Assembly (NCBI GenBank): GCA_937958695.1
Contig: CALGNK010000024.1
Coordinates: forward strand, 1-32,055
Direction: 5' to 3'
Source: an uncultured bacterium
Lineage (GTDB): Bacteria; DUMJ01
DNA length: 32,055 nt
Positions 1 to 7,631 of this stretch are shown in pieces. Numbering within the stretch: the first letter of the stretch is position 1; each line of letters starts with the position of its first letter. The notes under the pieces were generated by a model. It did no database searches. It had not been told where the DNA came from and saw nothing but the letters and a program-made list of their open reading frames with translations. The position numbers and the translations under genes are program-made.

Positions 1-3
1 CAT
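1..3 (-). CDS. Start codon of a gene leaving the window to the left
   Basis: Read on the minus strand, the first bases give ATG at 3-1, preceded five bases upstream by a strong Shine-Dalgarno core GGAGG (13-9, within AAAAGGAGGT at 17-8). A -10-like TATAAT lies further upstream. Only the start codon is inside the window, so the product cannot be named. The gene is divergent from the decayed repressor at 82-366, and that repressor may once have controlled it; this is inference from position. Confidence 0.55.
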
Positions 4-34
4 ATTTACCTCCTTTTCACATTTTTATATTTAT

Positions 35-62
35 ATTATATCATATATTTATGAGAAGTAAA
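35..62 (-). promoter_or_regulatory. Likely promoter for the gene leaving to the left
   Basis: On the minus strand, TATAAT (40-35) is preceded by TTTACT (62-57, four of six matches to TTGACA) with a 16-base spacer. It lies about 30 bases upstream of the ATG at 3. The region is very AT-rich, so chance matches are possible. Confidence 0.45.
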
Positions 63-81
63 GATATATTTTATCAAGATT

Positions 82-366
82 ATGAATATTGGAGAAAGGA
101 TAAGAAGGCTTAGAGATATTAAGGGGATAAAGAGGAGTTGGTTTGCCAAGAAAACAGCTTTATTACGAATCTTTAAATGGTAATATATTAGTAGCAAGAA
201 TAGATGGTTCTGAATTCACATTAAAGAGATACTACATAGAAAGGGACCATAGTAAAGAACTTAGAGACACTCTAGAATTTAGTAAAATTTCCGTCGATCG
301 CCGGTAGGGTAAAAAGTGCTATGGATCGACAGAAAAGTAGAAATTGTCTATATGGGATTTAGGTAA
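82..366 (+). pseudogene. Decayed XRE/S24 (LexA/CI-like) repressor
   Basis: Three pieces in two frames resemble one short repressor. From ATG 82, frame 1 reads MNIGERIRRLRDIKGIK and then FAKKTALL, like the first helices of an XRE helix-turn-helix domain. From about 155, frame 2 reads NGNILVARIDG followed by FTLKRYYIERD and ends at TAG 305; this is the pattern of the S24 peptidase core of LexA/CI proteins, where the Lys of TLKR is the usual catalytic Lys. From about 311, frame 1 resumes as VLWIDRKVEIVYMGFR and stops at TAA 364, like the end of the S24 domain. About 95 codons remain where such proteins have roughly 200, so the linker and the region of the catalytic Ser are deleted. Family assignment is from remembered motifs. 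Confidence 0.6.
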
Positions 367-497
367 ACACCTGCATTTCTAAGAAGATATGCTAGATACT
401 TTCTATTTATGTGAAGTATCTTGGTTAACTCATCTGAGTTCAAAAAATTATAGACATTTTTCCCTTTATGGTATATACTATTTTAGGAATAATAGAC

Positions 498-564
498 ACC
501 ATCTTGTAGCCTTCTTTTTTAGAATAAATATAGAACAGGCTACAAGATGGTTCTTTTTTCTTTT
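498..564 (+). terminator. Long-stem Rho-independent terminator
   Basis: ACCATCTTGTAGCC (498-511) pairs perfectly with GGCTACAAGATGGT (538-551): 14 bp, with a 26-base loop in which TTCT and AGAA can pair further. A T-rich tract (TTCTTTTTTCTTTT) follows. It would end transcripts from the decayed repressor region. On the opposite strand it would also insulate, with a weaker tract. Confidence 0.75.
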
Positions 565-579
565 AATTTGGGGAAACAG

Positions 580-605
580 TCTAATTTCGAATTAGATTAT
601 TTTTG
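580..605 (+). repeat. Small hairpin before the 621 gene
   Basis: TCTAATT (580-586) and AATTAGA (590-596) form a 7-bp AT-rich stem with a TCG loop, followed by TTATTTTTG. It could be a weak terminator or a protein site. It is short enough to be chance in AT-rich DNA. Confidence 0.3.
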
Positions 606-620
606 AGAGATGTCGTGTAG

Positions 621-1130
621 GTGCAGAAGGGTGAAAGATATGAGTTTAAGATAGTATTAGATGCTACAGAATCAGAGGATGCTTTAGAAAAAGAGGTCGT
701 TTATATCTTGGAAATTAAGAGTAAGCCAGAGAAGGAGGGTTTTGTTGAGTTGAATTTTACTACTAGGTCATTGATAAGAGAGGAGGAATTGACCTATGAA
801 AAGGTATTTAATTTGGGAGGGATTATTGGGGTCCCTTTGTCTTTTCTTATAGTAAATCCTATGTATAGTTATATCTTTGAACAGATAGAGTTTGAGGTGG
901 GAGAAAAGGTGAAAATTCTAGGATTTGGGACTGTAAAGGTAGTAGGAAAGGAAACAGTTGTAGGACGAGAAGGTTTTATCTGTCAGCTTTTTCAAGTGGA
1001 AGAGAAGGAGGAGAAATTAGTTGTTGAATGGACTATAGATCCTACTTTGGCTTTGCCCCTAAGAGCTAAGAATTTTAAGGATGGAGAATTAGAGAGTTTC
1101 TTTGAGCTCATATCTTATGGGAAAGAATAA
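621..1130 (+). CDS. Protein of unknown function, perhaps 5'-truncated
   Basis: The product is 169 residues, acidic, with no signal peptide or membrane segment from this start. It opens GERYEFKIVL and later has GKETVVGREGF and VEWTIDPTLALPLRA. That order (G-x-x-Y/W-x-Y near the start, then a GKE...G motif, then W-x-D-P...LPL) recalls DUF3108/LolA-fold exported proteins, in which a signal peptide or lipobox normally comes before the first motif. Here a TAG (618-620) sits immediately upstream of the GTG start, there is no convincing Shine-Dalgarno site, and the first family-like motif begins at residue 4. The exported N-terminus may therefore have been lost. The next in-frame alternative start is TTG 708. 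The gene stands alone between the decayed patch and the transporter. No function is assigned. Confidence 0.6.
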   Translation: MQKGERYEFKIVLDATESEDALEKEVVYILEIKSKPEKEGFVELNFTTRSLIREEELTYEKVFNLGGIIGVPLSFLIVNPMYSYIFEQIEFEVGEKVKILGFGTVKVVGKETVVGREGFICQLFQVEEKEEKLVVEWTIDPTLALPLRAKNFKDGELESFFELISYGKE

Positions 1131-1140
1131 TGTCTTAAAT

Positions 1141-1165
1141 AGAAATTAGTATTTTCCTAATTTCT
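1141..1165 (+). terminator. Weak terminator-like hairpin
   Basis: AGAAATTAG (1141-1149) and CTAATTTCT (1157-1165) form a perfect 9-bp stem with a 7-base loop, 11 bases after the stop of the 621 gene. No T-tract follows, so it may be a weak terminator or an mRNA-stabilising hairpin. Confidence 0.4.
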
Positions 1166-1170
1166 CATAA

Positions 1171-1199
1171 TTGTGATAATGTTTACAGTGTGGTATAAT
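1171..1199 (+). promoter_or_regulatory. Promoter of the peptide transporter operon
   Basis: TTGTGA (1171-1176) and a perfect TATAAT (1194-1199) are 17 bases apart. The start codon is 38 bases further on, behind AAGGAGGT (1222-1229). This is the only convincing promoter I found before the groES promoter near 20337, so it may drive a very long transcript. Confidence 0.7.
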
Positions 1200-1237
1200 C
1201 AATATAAAAATTCGTAAAGGTAAGGAGGTATTACAGG

Positions 1238-2785
1238 ATGAAAAGGTTTTTAAGTGTTCTGTTGGTTTTGTCTTTGTTTGTGGCGCTTTTCCAAGTGGTA
1301 GGTATAGGCGCTACTAAAAAGTATGGTGGTGTTCTTAGAACTGCAGTAACATCTGATCCACCAACATTAGATCCAGCTCAGATAACAGATACGACTTCTG
1401 ATATGGTAGCTAGACAGATCTTTGATGGTCTTGTAGACTATGATGAGAATTTAAAAATTGTTCCAGTCATAGCTAAGAACTGGTCTATCTCTAAAGACGG
1501 AAAGGTCTATACATTCAATCTCCGTCAAGGGGTAAAGTTCCATAACGGACGTGAAGTTACCGCTGAAGATTTTGTTTACTCTTGGAAGAGGGTTATGGAC
1601 CCAGCTACTAAGAGTAAGAGAGCTAATTTTATGGAGGATATAGCTAAGGTAGAAGCTCCAAGCAAGTATGTGTTTAGAGTAACTCTTAAAGAACCAAGAG
1701 GTTACTTCTTGCAGATGTTACCTTATTCTTGTTTCTGGGTAATTCCAAAGGAAGAGGTAGAGAAATTGGGTCCAGATTTTGGTAGTAAACCAGTAGGATC
1801 TGGTCCCTTTAAGTTTGTGAGTTGGACTCATGATGATAAGGTTATTCTTGAAGCCAATAAGGATTATTTTGCAGGTAGACCGTATGTAGATAGATTAGAG
1901 ATAAGGATTATCCCTGATGAAAATGTTGCTATTATGGAGTTTGAGAAGGGTAATTTGGATTGGTATGAGAATGTTCCTCCTAGTGAGTTGGATAGATTGA
2001 AGAGTGATCCAAAATGGAAGGATAACATTATTGAGAAGCCAGAGTTAGGGACATATTATATCGGTATGAATTGCCAAAAGCCTCCTCTAAATAATAAGCT
2101 TGTTCGTCAGGCTATAAGTTATGCTATAAATAGAGAGCAGATAGTTAAGGTCATAATGAGGAACTCAGCTATGATTGCTACTGGTATCTTACCCCCTGGT
2201 ATCCCTGGATATAGTAAACGTCCACCTATTCCGTACGATCCTGAAAAGGCTAAGAGACTACTTAAACAGGCAGGTTATCCCGATGGGAAAGGTTTACCCA
2301 AATTGGAGTTAGCATTCAATAAGAGTGCTACTCATCAGAGAATATGTGAGGCTATTCAGTCTGATCTAAAAAAGATAGGTATAAATGTAGAATTAGTTCA
2401 GATGGATTGGGCACAATATTTAGAAAAGGTAGATAGAGGAGAGACACAGTTATTCAGATTGGGTTGGATAGCAGACTATCCAGATGCAGACAATTTCCTC
2501 TGGGTACTATTTAACTCTAAGAACTGGGGCCCTGGAGGAAATGGTGTATACTATAAGAATCCAACCGTAGATGAGCTTACAGATAAAGCCAAGACTATGG
2601 TACCTGGAGCAGCAAGAAACTCTCTATATAAGAGGGCAGAAGCAATAATTCTAGAAGATGCACCTTGGGCTCCTATATACTTCTATGTAAGTAGGGCTAT
2701 TAAGCAGCCATATGTCATGGATTTTGATTTCTCTGGTATGGGACCATTTACCGCTAAATTAGAAAAAGTCTGGTTAGATAAATAG
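1238..2785 (+). CDS. ABC transporter solute-binding protein, family 5 (peptide/Dpp-Opp type)
   Basis: This is the extracytoplasmic receptor of a peptide/oligosaccharide ABC importer; at 515 residues it has normal family length. Residues 1 to about 25 form a signal peptide (MKR, then a hydrophobic core, cleavage probably after GIGA). No lipobox Cys is present, so the protein should be a free periplasmic receptor rather than a lipoprotein. The mature part starts GGVLRTAVTSDPPTLDPA and has the usual landmarks NLRQGVKFHNGREVTAEDF, VGSGPFKF and RQAISYAINRE. AAGGAGGT at 1222-1229 supports the ATG at 1238. A hairpin and then dppBCDF-like genes follow. Substrate is not decided by sequence: di/oligopeptides are the default, but sugars are carried by close relatives. 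Confidence 0.93.
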   Translation: MKRFLSVLLVLSLFVALFQVVGIGATKKYGGVLRTAVTSDPPTLDPAQITDTTSDMVARQIFDGLVDYDENLKIVPVIAKNWSISKDGKVYTFNLRQGVKFHNGREVTAEDFVYSWKRVMDPATKSKRANFMEDIAKVEAPSKYVFRVTLKEPRGYFLQMLPYSCFWVIPKEEVEKLGPDFGSKPVGSGPFKFVSWTHDDKVILEANKDYFAGRPYVDRLEIRIIPDENVAIMEFEKGNLDWYENVPPSELDRLKSDPKWKDNIIEKPELGTYYIGMNCQKPPLNNKLVRQAISYAINREQIVKVIMRNSAMIATGILPPGIPGYSKRPPIPYDPEKAKRLLKQAGYPDGKGLPKLELAFNKSATHQRICEAIQSDLKKIGINVELVQMDWAQYLEKVDRGETQLFRLGWIADYPDADNFLWVLFNSKNWGPGGNGVYYKNPTVDELTDKAKTMVPGAARNSLYKRAEAIILEDAPWAPIYFYVSRAIKQPYVMDFDFSGMGPFTAKLEKVWLDK

Positions 2786-2810
2786 AAGATACTTAATAGA
2801 TAAATTTTGT

Positions 2811-2841
2811 TAGCCTGGAGGTTTTGTCTCCAGGCTATTTT
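2811..2841 (+). terminator. Intercistronic hairpin (partial terminator) after the binding-protein gene
   Basis: TAGCCTGGAG (2811-2820) pairs perfectly with CTCCAGGCTA (2828-2837): 10 bp, 7-base loop, followed by only four T residues. Such hairpins between a binding-protein gene and its permeases are known to protect the upstream mRNA 3' end and lower downstream transcription, giving receptor in excess. That role here is inference. Confidence 0.7.
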
Positions 2842-2859
2842 ATGGAGATTGAAGGAGAG

Positions 2860-3780
2860 ATGACAAACTATATAATAAGAAGACTACTTTTAACTATACC
2901 GACGCTTATAGGTATAATCACAATAACCTTTTTGCTTATGTATGTAGTTCCTGGAGATCCTATAAGGATTTTAATGGGACAAAGAGGGGACCCAGAGACT
3001 ATTGCTATGATAAGAAAACAGATGGGGTTAGACGATCCTCTCCCTGTACAGTATATTAGATTTTTAACCAATGTATTAAGGGGAGATTTTGGGCGTTCAT
3101 ATGCTACAAATAGGCCAGTTTTATCAGAGATTTTAACAAGATTTCCCGCTACACTAAGATTAGCATTGGCTTCTATGGTAGTAGCTTCTGTTATAGGTTT
3201 ATCTGCTGGTATCATATCAGCTACAAGACAATATTCATTTTTTGATTATTCTAGTATGGTAGTTGCTCTTATGGGTGTTTCTGCACCGGTCTTCTGGGTA
3301 GGATTATTACTCATGTGGATATTTGGTTATACATTAGGCTGGCTTCCTATATCTGGTTATGGAGATATTACTTATCTTGTACTCCCTGCAATTACCTTAG
3401 GTATAAGACCAGCTGCTTATATAGCTCGTATGACTCGCTCAAGCTTTTTAGAAGTTCTAAGACAAGACTATATAAGAACAGCTAGGGCAAAGGGTCTTAC
3501 GGAGAGAAGGGTTATATATATACATGCGATGAGAAATACTTTAATTACTGTTGTTACCATCTTGGGGATGGAATTAGCCAGCCTTTTAAGTGGAGCAGTC
3601 TTAACAGAGACGATATTTGCCTGGCCAGGTATTGGAAGATTATCTGTAGATGCTATAATAAAAAGAGATCATCCTATGGTTCAAGGTACTGTCCTTTTTA
3701 CAGCTATCATATTTATATTTGCTAATCTTATAGTAGATATATCTTATGCGTTTCTTGACCCGAGGATAAGATATGAATAG
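2860..3780 (+). CDS. dppB: Peptide ABC transporter permease (DppB/OppB type)
   Basis: This is an inner-membrane permease of 306 residues from ATG 2860. It starts MTNYIIRRLLLTIPTLIGI, the usual DppB opening (YIxRRLL then TM1), followed by the PGDP loop, about six membrane segments, and an EAA-type loop near TARAKGLTERRVIYIHAMRN that contacts the ATPase. It ends FLDPRIRYE as the family does. Start choice: in-frame ATGs exist at 2842 and 2860. Homology favours 2860, although AAGGAG (2852-2857) ends only two bases before it; 2842 would add six residues. It overlaps dppC by 8 bases. The partner permease is DppC. Confidence 0.92.
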   Translation: MTNYIIRRLLLTIPTLIGIITITFLLMYVVPGDPIRILMGQRGDPETIAMIRKQMGLDDPLPVQYIRFLTNVLRGDFGRSYATNRPVLSEILTRFPATLRLALASMVVASVIGLSAGIISATRQYSFFDYSSMVVALMGVSAPVFWVGLLLMWIFGYTLGWLPISGYGDITYLVLPAITLGIRPAAYIARMTRSSFLEVLRQDYIRTARAKGLTERRVIYIHAMRNTLITVVTILGMELASLLSGAVLTETIFAWPGIGRLSVDAIIKRDHPMVQGTVLFTAIIFIFANLIVDISYAFLDPRIRYE

Positions 3781-4642
3781 AGAATTGGAGAATATTAAAA
3801 CGATTTCATACTGGAAAGATGCATTTAGAAGACTGAGGAAGAATAAGTTAGCAATGGTAGGTCTCTATATAATTATTGCTTTAATATTAACTGCCATCTT
3901 TGCACCATGGCTTGCTCCATATGATCCATACGAAGTTAATTTTGAAGAATATCTCCAACCTCCATCGCTTAGGCATCCCCTTGGAACAGATGAATTTGGA
4001 AGAGACATCCTTTCTAGGATAATATTTGGTTCTAGGATCTCTCTTGAGGTGGGAATTATAGCAGAAGGTATAGCGACTGTAGTAGGAGTTTTATTGGGAA
4101 GTATATCTGGTTACTTTGGAGGTTGGGTTGATCATCTTATAGTAGAGTTAACTAATATTGTCTTTGCATTCCCATTCCTTTTATTTGTCATTGCCATAGT
4201 AGTAAGTCTGGGACCTAGCCTTTCCAATGTGTTTCTTGCGGTAGGGGCTCTAAACTGGGCTGGGACCGCTAGACTCATCAGAGGACAAGTCCTTAGTCTG
4301 AAGGAATCAGAGTATGTAGAAGCTGCTAGAGCATTAGGGGCTAGTAATGTTAGAATTATATTTAAGCACATACTCCCAAATTGTATAGCGCCGATTATTG
4401 TATCTGCTACTTTAGGTATGGGAGGAGCTATTATGATAGAATCTAGCTTAAGTTTTTTAGGGTTAGGAGCACAGCCACCCACACCCAGTTGGGGCTCTAT
4501 GATTGATTATGCCAAAGATTTTTTAAGGACTAATCTATGGTATTCGTTTTTCCCTGGATTAGCAATTATGATTACAGTTTTCGGTTTTAATCTTTTAGGT
4601 GATGGATTGAGAGACGCTTTAGATCCGAGGTTAAAGATATGA
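3773..4642 (+). CDS. dppC: Peptide ABC transporter permease (DppC/OppC type)
   Basis: This is the second permease subunit, 289 residues. The N-terminal stretch [20 protein letters not shown] is the OppC/DppC N-terminal motif before TM1. It is followed by LAPYDP and [21 protein letters not shown], both typical of the subfamily, an EAA-like loop ([21 protein letters not shown]), and the C-terminal [13 protein letters not shown]. The ATG at 3773 lies inside the end of dppB (8-base overlap), and its stop overlaps the dppD start as ATGA, indicating translational coupling. Confidence 0.93.
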   Translation: MNRELENIKTISYWKDAFRRLRKNKLAMVGLYIIIALILTAIFAPWLAPYDPYEVNFEEYLQPPSLRHPLGTDEFGRDILSRIIFGSRISLEVGIIAEGIATVVGVLLGSISGYFGGWVDHLIVELTNIVFAFPFLLFVIAIVVSLGPSLSNVFLAVGALNWAGTARLIRGQVLSLKESEYVEAARALGASNVRIIFKHILPNCIAPIIVSATLGMGGAIMIESSLSFLGLGAQPPTPSWGSMIDYAKDFLRTNLWYSFFPGLAIMITVFGFNLLGDGLRDALDPRLKI

Positions 4643-5637
4643 GTAATAATATTTTGATAAAGGTAGAAGATTTAAAAACTTACTTTTATACAGAAGATGG
4701 GGTTGTTCCAGCTGTAGATGGGGTTTCCTTCTCTATAGAAGCTGGTAAGACTTTAGGATTGGTTGGAGAAAGTGGTTGTGGTAAAAGTGTTACATCCCTC
4801 TCTATAATGAGACTTATTCCACCTCCTGGAAAGATAGTTGGAGGTAAGATCTTGTTCGATGGAACAAACCTTTTAGACCTCCCTGAAAATGAGATGAGAA
4901 AGATTAGAGGTAATAAAATTTCTATGATATTCCAAGAGCCTATGACATCTTTGAATCCAGTATTTACTGTTGGGAGCCAGATAGCTGAAGCTATACAATT
5001 ACATCAGGGTTTAGATAAGAATAGTGCTATGGAAAGGGCTACAGAGTTAATGAGACTTGTAGGTATCCCATCTCCAGAGCTTAGAGTTAAAGATTATCCT
5101 CACCAACTTTCAGGTGGTATGAGACAGCGTGTAATGATAGCTATGGCTCTTGCCTGTAACCCAAAACTCCTGATAGCGGATGAGCCTACTACTGCTTTGG
5201 ATGTTACTATTCAAGCTCAGATACTAGAGTTAATAAAGGAGCTTAGAGAAAAACTAGGTATGTCTGTTCTCCTTATCACTCATAATCTTGGTGTAGTTGC
5301 AGAGACCGCAGATAATGTTGCAGTTATGTACGCTGGCAGGATTGTGGAATATGGGACGGTAAGAGATATATTCAAAAATCCATTGCATCCATATACGTGG
5401 GGACTCTTACAGGCAATTCCTAGACTTGATACTACTAGAGAGAGACTTTTGACTATAGAGGGAACAGTTCCAGATATGCTATCACTTCCTGCTGGATGTA
5501 AATTTGCTCCCCGTTGTATGTTTGTCAAACCAAAATGTGAGGAATTAGAGCCTCCTTTAGAAGAAATATCTGCTGGGCATTTTTCTAGATGTTGGAGATC
5601 GAAAGAGATAGACTTTTCTAAGATTGAGGTTGTTTAG
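4639..5637 (+). CDS. dppD: Peptide ABC transporter ATP-binding protein (DppD/OppD type)
   Basis: This is one of two nucleotide-binding subunits, 332 residues, facing the cytoplasm. Walker A is GESGCGKS (about residue 43), the Q-loop region [11 protein letters not shown], the signature LSGGMRQR, Walker [15 protein letters not shown], and the switch His is in LLITHNLG. The C-terminal oligopeptide-transporter extension carries the Cys-rich GCKFAPRC and later Cys residues that bind an Fe-S cluster in some relatives. It starts in an ATGA overlap with dppC. DppF follows after a single base. Confidence 0.94.
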   Translation: MSNNILIKVEDLKTYFYTEDGVVPAVDGVSFSIEAGKTLGLVGESGCGKSVTSLSIMRLIPPPGKIVGGKILFDGTNLLDLPENEMRKIRGNKISMIFQEPMTSLNPVFTVGSQIAEAIQLHQGLDKNSAMERATELMRLVGIPSPELRVKDYPHQLSGGMRQRVMIAMALACNPKLLIADEPTTALDVTIQAQILELIKELREKLGMSVLLITHNLGVVAETADNVAVMYAGRIVEYGTVRDIFKNPLHPYTWGLLQAIPRLDTTRERLLTIEGTVPDMLSLPAGCKFAPRCMFVKPKCEELEPPLEEISAGHFSRCWRSKEIDFSKIEVV

Positions 5638-5638
5638 T

Positions 5639-6610
5639 ATGGAAGACAATGTACTTTTAAGAGTAGAAAGATTGACAAAGCTTTTCCCTATAAGGGGTGG
5701 AATCTTCCAAAGACCCGTAGGCTATGTAAGGGCGGTAGAGAATGTCTCTTTTACTATATCTAGAGGAGAAACTTTAGGTCTAGTTGGAGAGAGTGGTTGT
5801 GGAAAGACTACTACGGGTAGAAGTATCTTGAGATTAATAGAACCTACTTCAGGAAAAGTTTATTTTAATGGGATAGAAATCACTGCCCTTCGCAGAAAAG
5901 AGCTTGCACCATTAAGAAGAGAGATGCAGATTATCTTTCAAGATCCATACGGTTCTCTCAACCCAAGAATGACTATAGGAGATATAATAGGAGAGGGTCT
6001 AGAAATCCATAAGATAGCTAGAGGTAAAGAGAAGGAAAGAAGGATAATGGAGCTGTTAGAAGTGGTAGGATTACCTCCAGCTTACATAAGGAGATATCCG
6101 CATGAGTTTAGTGGTGGGCAGAGACAACGTATAGGTATAGCTAGGGCTTTAGCTGTTAATCCTAAGTTTGTAGTATGCGACGAACCAGTTTCCGCATTAG
6201 ATGTCTCTATCCAGTCACAGATTATAAACCTACTAAAGGATTTACAGAGGCAGTTTGGCTTGACTTATCTTTTTATAGCCCATGACCTTAGTGTTGTTAA
6301 GCATATGAGTGATAAGATAGCGGTTATGTACCTAGCAAAGATAGTAGAATATGCTAGTACTGAGGAATTGTTTAGCAATCCGAAGCATCCATATACGTTA
6401 GCTCTTATGTCTGCAATACCTATACCTGATCCAGATGTAAAAAAGCAGAGAATAGTCTTACAGGGCGATTTGCCTAGTCCTAGTAATCCTCCTAAGGGTT
6501 GTAGATTTAATACCCGATGTCCTAAGGTTATGGACTTATGTAGAGAGGTAGAGCCTGAACTTAAAGATATAGGAAAGGAGCATCTAGTAGCATGTCACCT
6601 ATGGAATTAG
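5639..6610 (+). CDS. dppF: Peptide ABC transporter ATP-binding protein (DppF/OppF type)
   Basis: This is the second ATPase subunit, 323 residues from ATG 5639. Walker A is GESGCGKTT, followed by [14 protein letters not shown], signature FSGGQRQR, Walker [15 protein letters not shown], and the C-terminal GCRFNTRCP motif of this subfamily. Start choice: an in-frame TTG at 5624 exists inside dppD, but GAGGT at 5626-5630 sits eight bases before ATG 5639, which is one base after the dppD stop. Its last 19 bases overlap pheS, an unusual join between transporter and tRNA-synthetase genes. Confidence 0.92.
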   Translation: MEDNVLLRVERLTKLFPIRGGIFQRPVGYVRAVENVSFTISRGETLGLVGESGCGKTTTGRSILRLIEPTSGKVYFNGIEITALRRKELAPLRREMQIIFQDPYGSLNPRMTIGDIIGEGLEIHKIARGKEKERRIMELLEVVGLPPAYIRRYPHEFSGGQRQRIGIARALAVNPKFVVCDEPVSALDVSIQSQIINLLKDLQRQFGLTYLFIAHDLSVVKHMSDKIAVMYLAKIVEYASTEELFSNPKHPYTLALMSAIPIPDPDVKKQRIVLQGDLPSPSNPPKGCRFNTRCPKVMDLCREVEPELKDIGKEHLVACHLWN

Positions 6611-7620
6611 ATTTAGACTTGATAAAATTAGAAGCTTTAAAAGAGGTTTCTAGTGTAGAGAGTTTAGAGGAATTAAGAGAGATAGAAATTAAATATCTAG
6701 GGAGAAAGGGGCTGATAAACCAGCTTTTGAAGGAGCTGAAAGATATCCCTCCTGATAGAAGACCAGAGGTGGGTAGACTTATAAACCAGCTTAAGATTGA
6801 GATTTATAGCGAGATAGAATCTAAGAGGTCTCTTTTAGAAGAGAGGGAGAAGGCTAAGAGATTAGAGGAGGAGAGATTAGATGTTACCTTACCAGGAGTA
6901 AGGCTCTCCATAGGTAGATTGCATCCTCTTACCCTTATTATAGAAAGGGTGGAAGAGATTTTTAAAAGTCTCGGTTTTACTGTTGTAGAAGGATTCGAGA
7001 TAGAAAGTGACTATTACAACTTTGAGGCACTTAATATACCTTGGTATCATCCAGCAAGAGATTCACAAGACTCTTTTTATATAACTGACAAACTACTCCT
7101 TAGGACTCAAACTTCTCCTGTTCAGATAAGAGTTATGGAAAAAACTAAACCTCCATTTAAGATTATTGCTCCAGGAAGGGTCTATAGACGTGACCAACCT
7201 ACTGCAAGACATTCTCCTGTCTTTCATCAGATTGAAGGGATGGCCGTTGATAGAGATATAACATTTGCAGACCTAAAGGGCACTCTAGATACCTTTGCCC
7301 ATGCCCTTTTTGGAGAAGATGTTTCTACTAGATTTAGAGCTGATTATTTTCCATTCACAGAGCCAAGCGGAGAATTTGCGATAAGCTGTATATTCTGTAA
7401 AGGTAAAGGTTGCAATGTATGTTCCTATTCGGGATGGATTGAGATCCTAGGTTGTGGTATGGTGCATCCAAAGGTTTTAGAGATTGGTGGCATAGACCCT
7501 GAAGAGTATTCTGGTTTTGCCTTTGGTATGGGTTGGGATAGACTTGCAATGCTGACATATGGCGTAAATGATATAAGGTATTTCTTAGAGAATCATCCCG
7601 AGTTCTTAGCTCAGTTCTAA
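6592..7620 (+). CDS. pheS: Phenylalanyl-tRNA synthetase alpha subunit
   Basis: This is the catalytic subunit of the (alpha-beta)2 enzyme that charges tRNA-Phe, 342 residues. The N-terminal ~90 residues form the tRNA-binding coiled coil ([20 protein letters not shown]). The class II core follows: [14 protein letters not shown], then [42 protein letters not shown] and motif 3 [22 protein letters not shown] CxxC...CxxC insert ([12 protein letters not shown]) before the GWIEILG strand is a possible zinc site, as in many bacterial PheS. The start ATG 6592 lies inside dppF; AAGGAG ends at 6580, 11 bases upstream. A second in-frame ATG is at 6601. pheT follows 11 bases later. Confidence 0.96.
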   Translation: MSPMELDLDLIKLEALKEVSSVESLEELREIEIKYLGRKGLINQLLKELKDIPPDRRPEVGRLINQLKIEIYSEIESKRSLLEEREKAKRLEEERLDVTLPGVRLSIGRLHPLTLIIERVEEIFKSLGFTVVEGFEIESDYYNFEALNIPWYHPARDSQDSFYITDKLLLRTQTSPVQIRVMEKTKPPFKIIAPGRVYRRDQPTARHSPVFHQIEGMAVDRDITFADLKGTLDTFAHALFGEDVSTRFRADYFPFTEPSGEFAISCIFCKGKGCNVCSYSGWIEILGCGMVHPKVLEIGGIDPEEYSGFAFGMGWDRLAMLTYGVNDIRYFLENHPEFLAQF

Positions 7621-7631
7621 GGAGGCAGACT

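Noticed and set aside
389-595. Open frame of 68 codons on the plus strand
   Set aside because: It runs through both arms of the long terminator hairpin, has no ribosome site, and its odd aromatic-rich composition comes from the AT-rich non-coding DNA.
6560-6592. T-box or phenylalanine attenuator before pheS
   Set aside because: pheS starts inside dppF, leaving no leader region for such an element.
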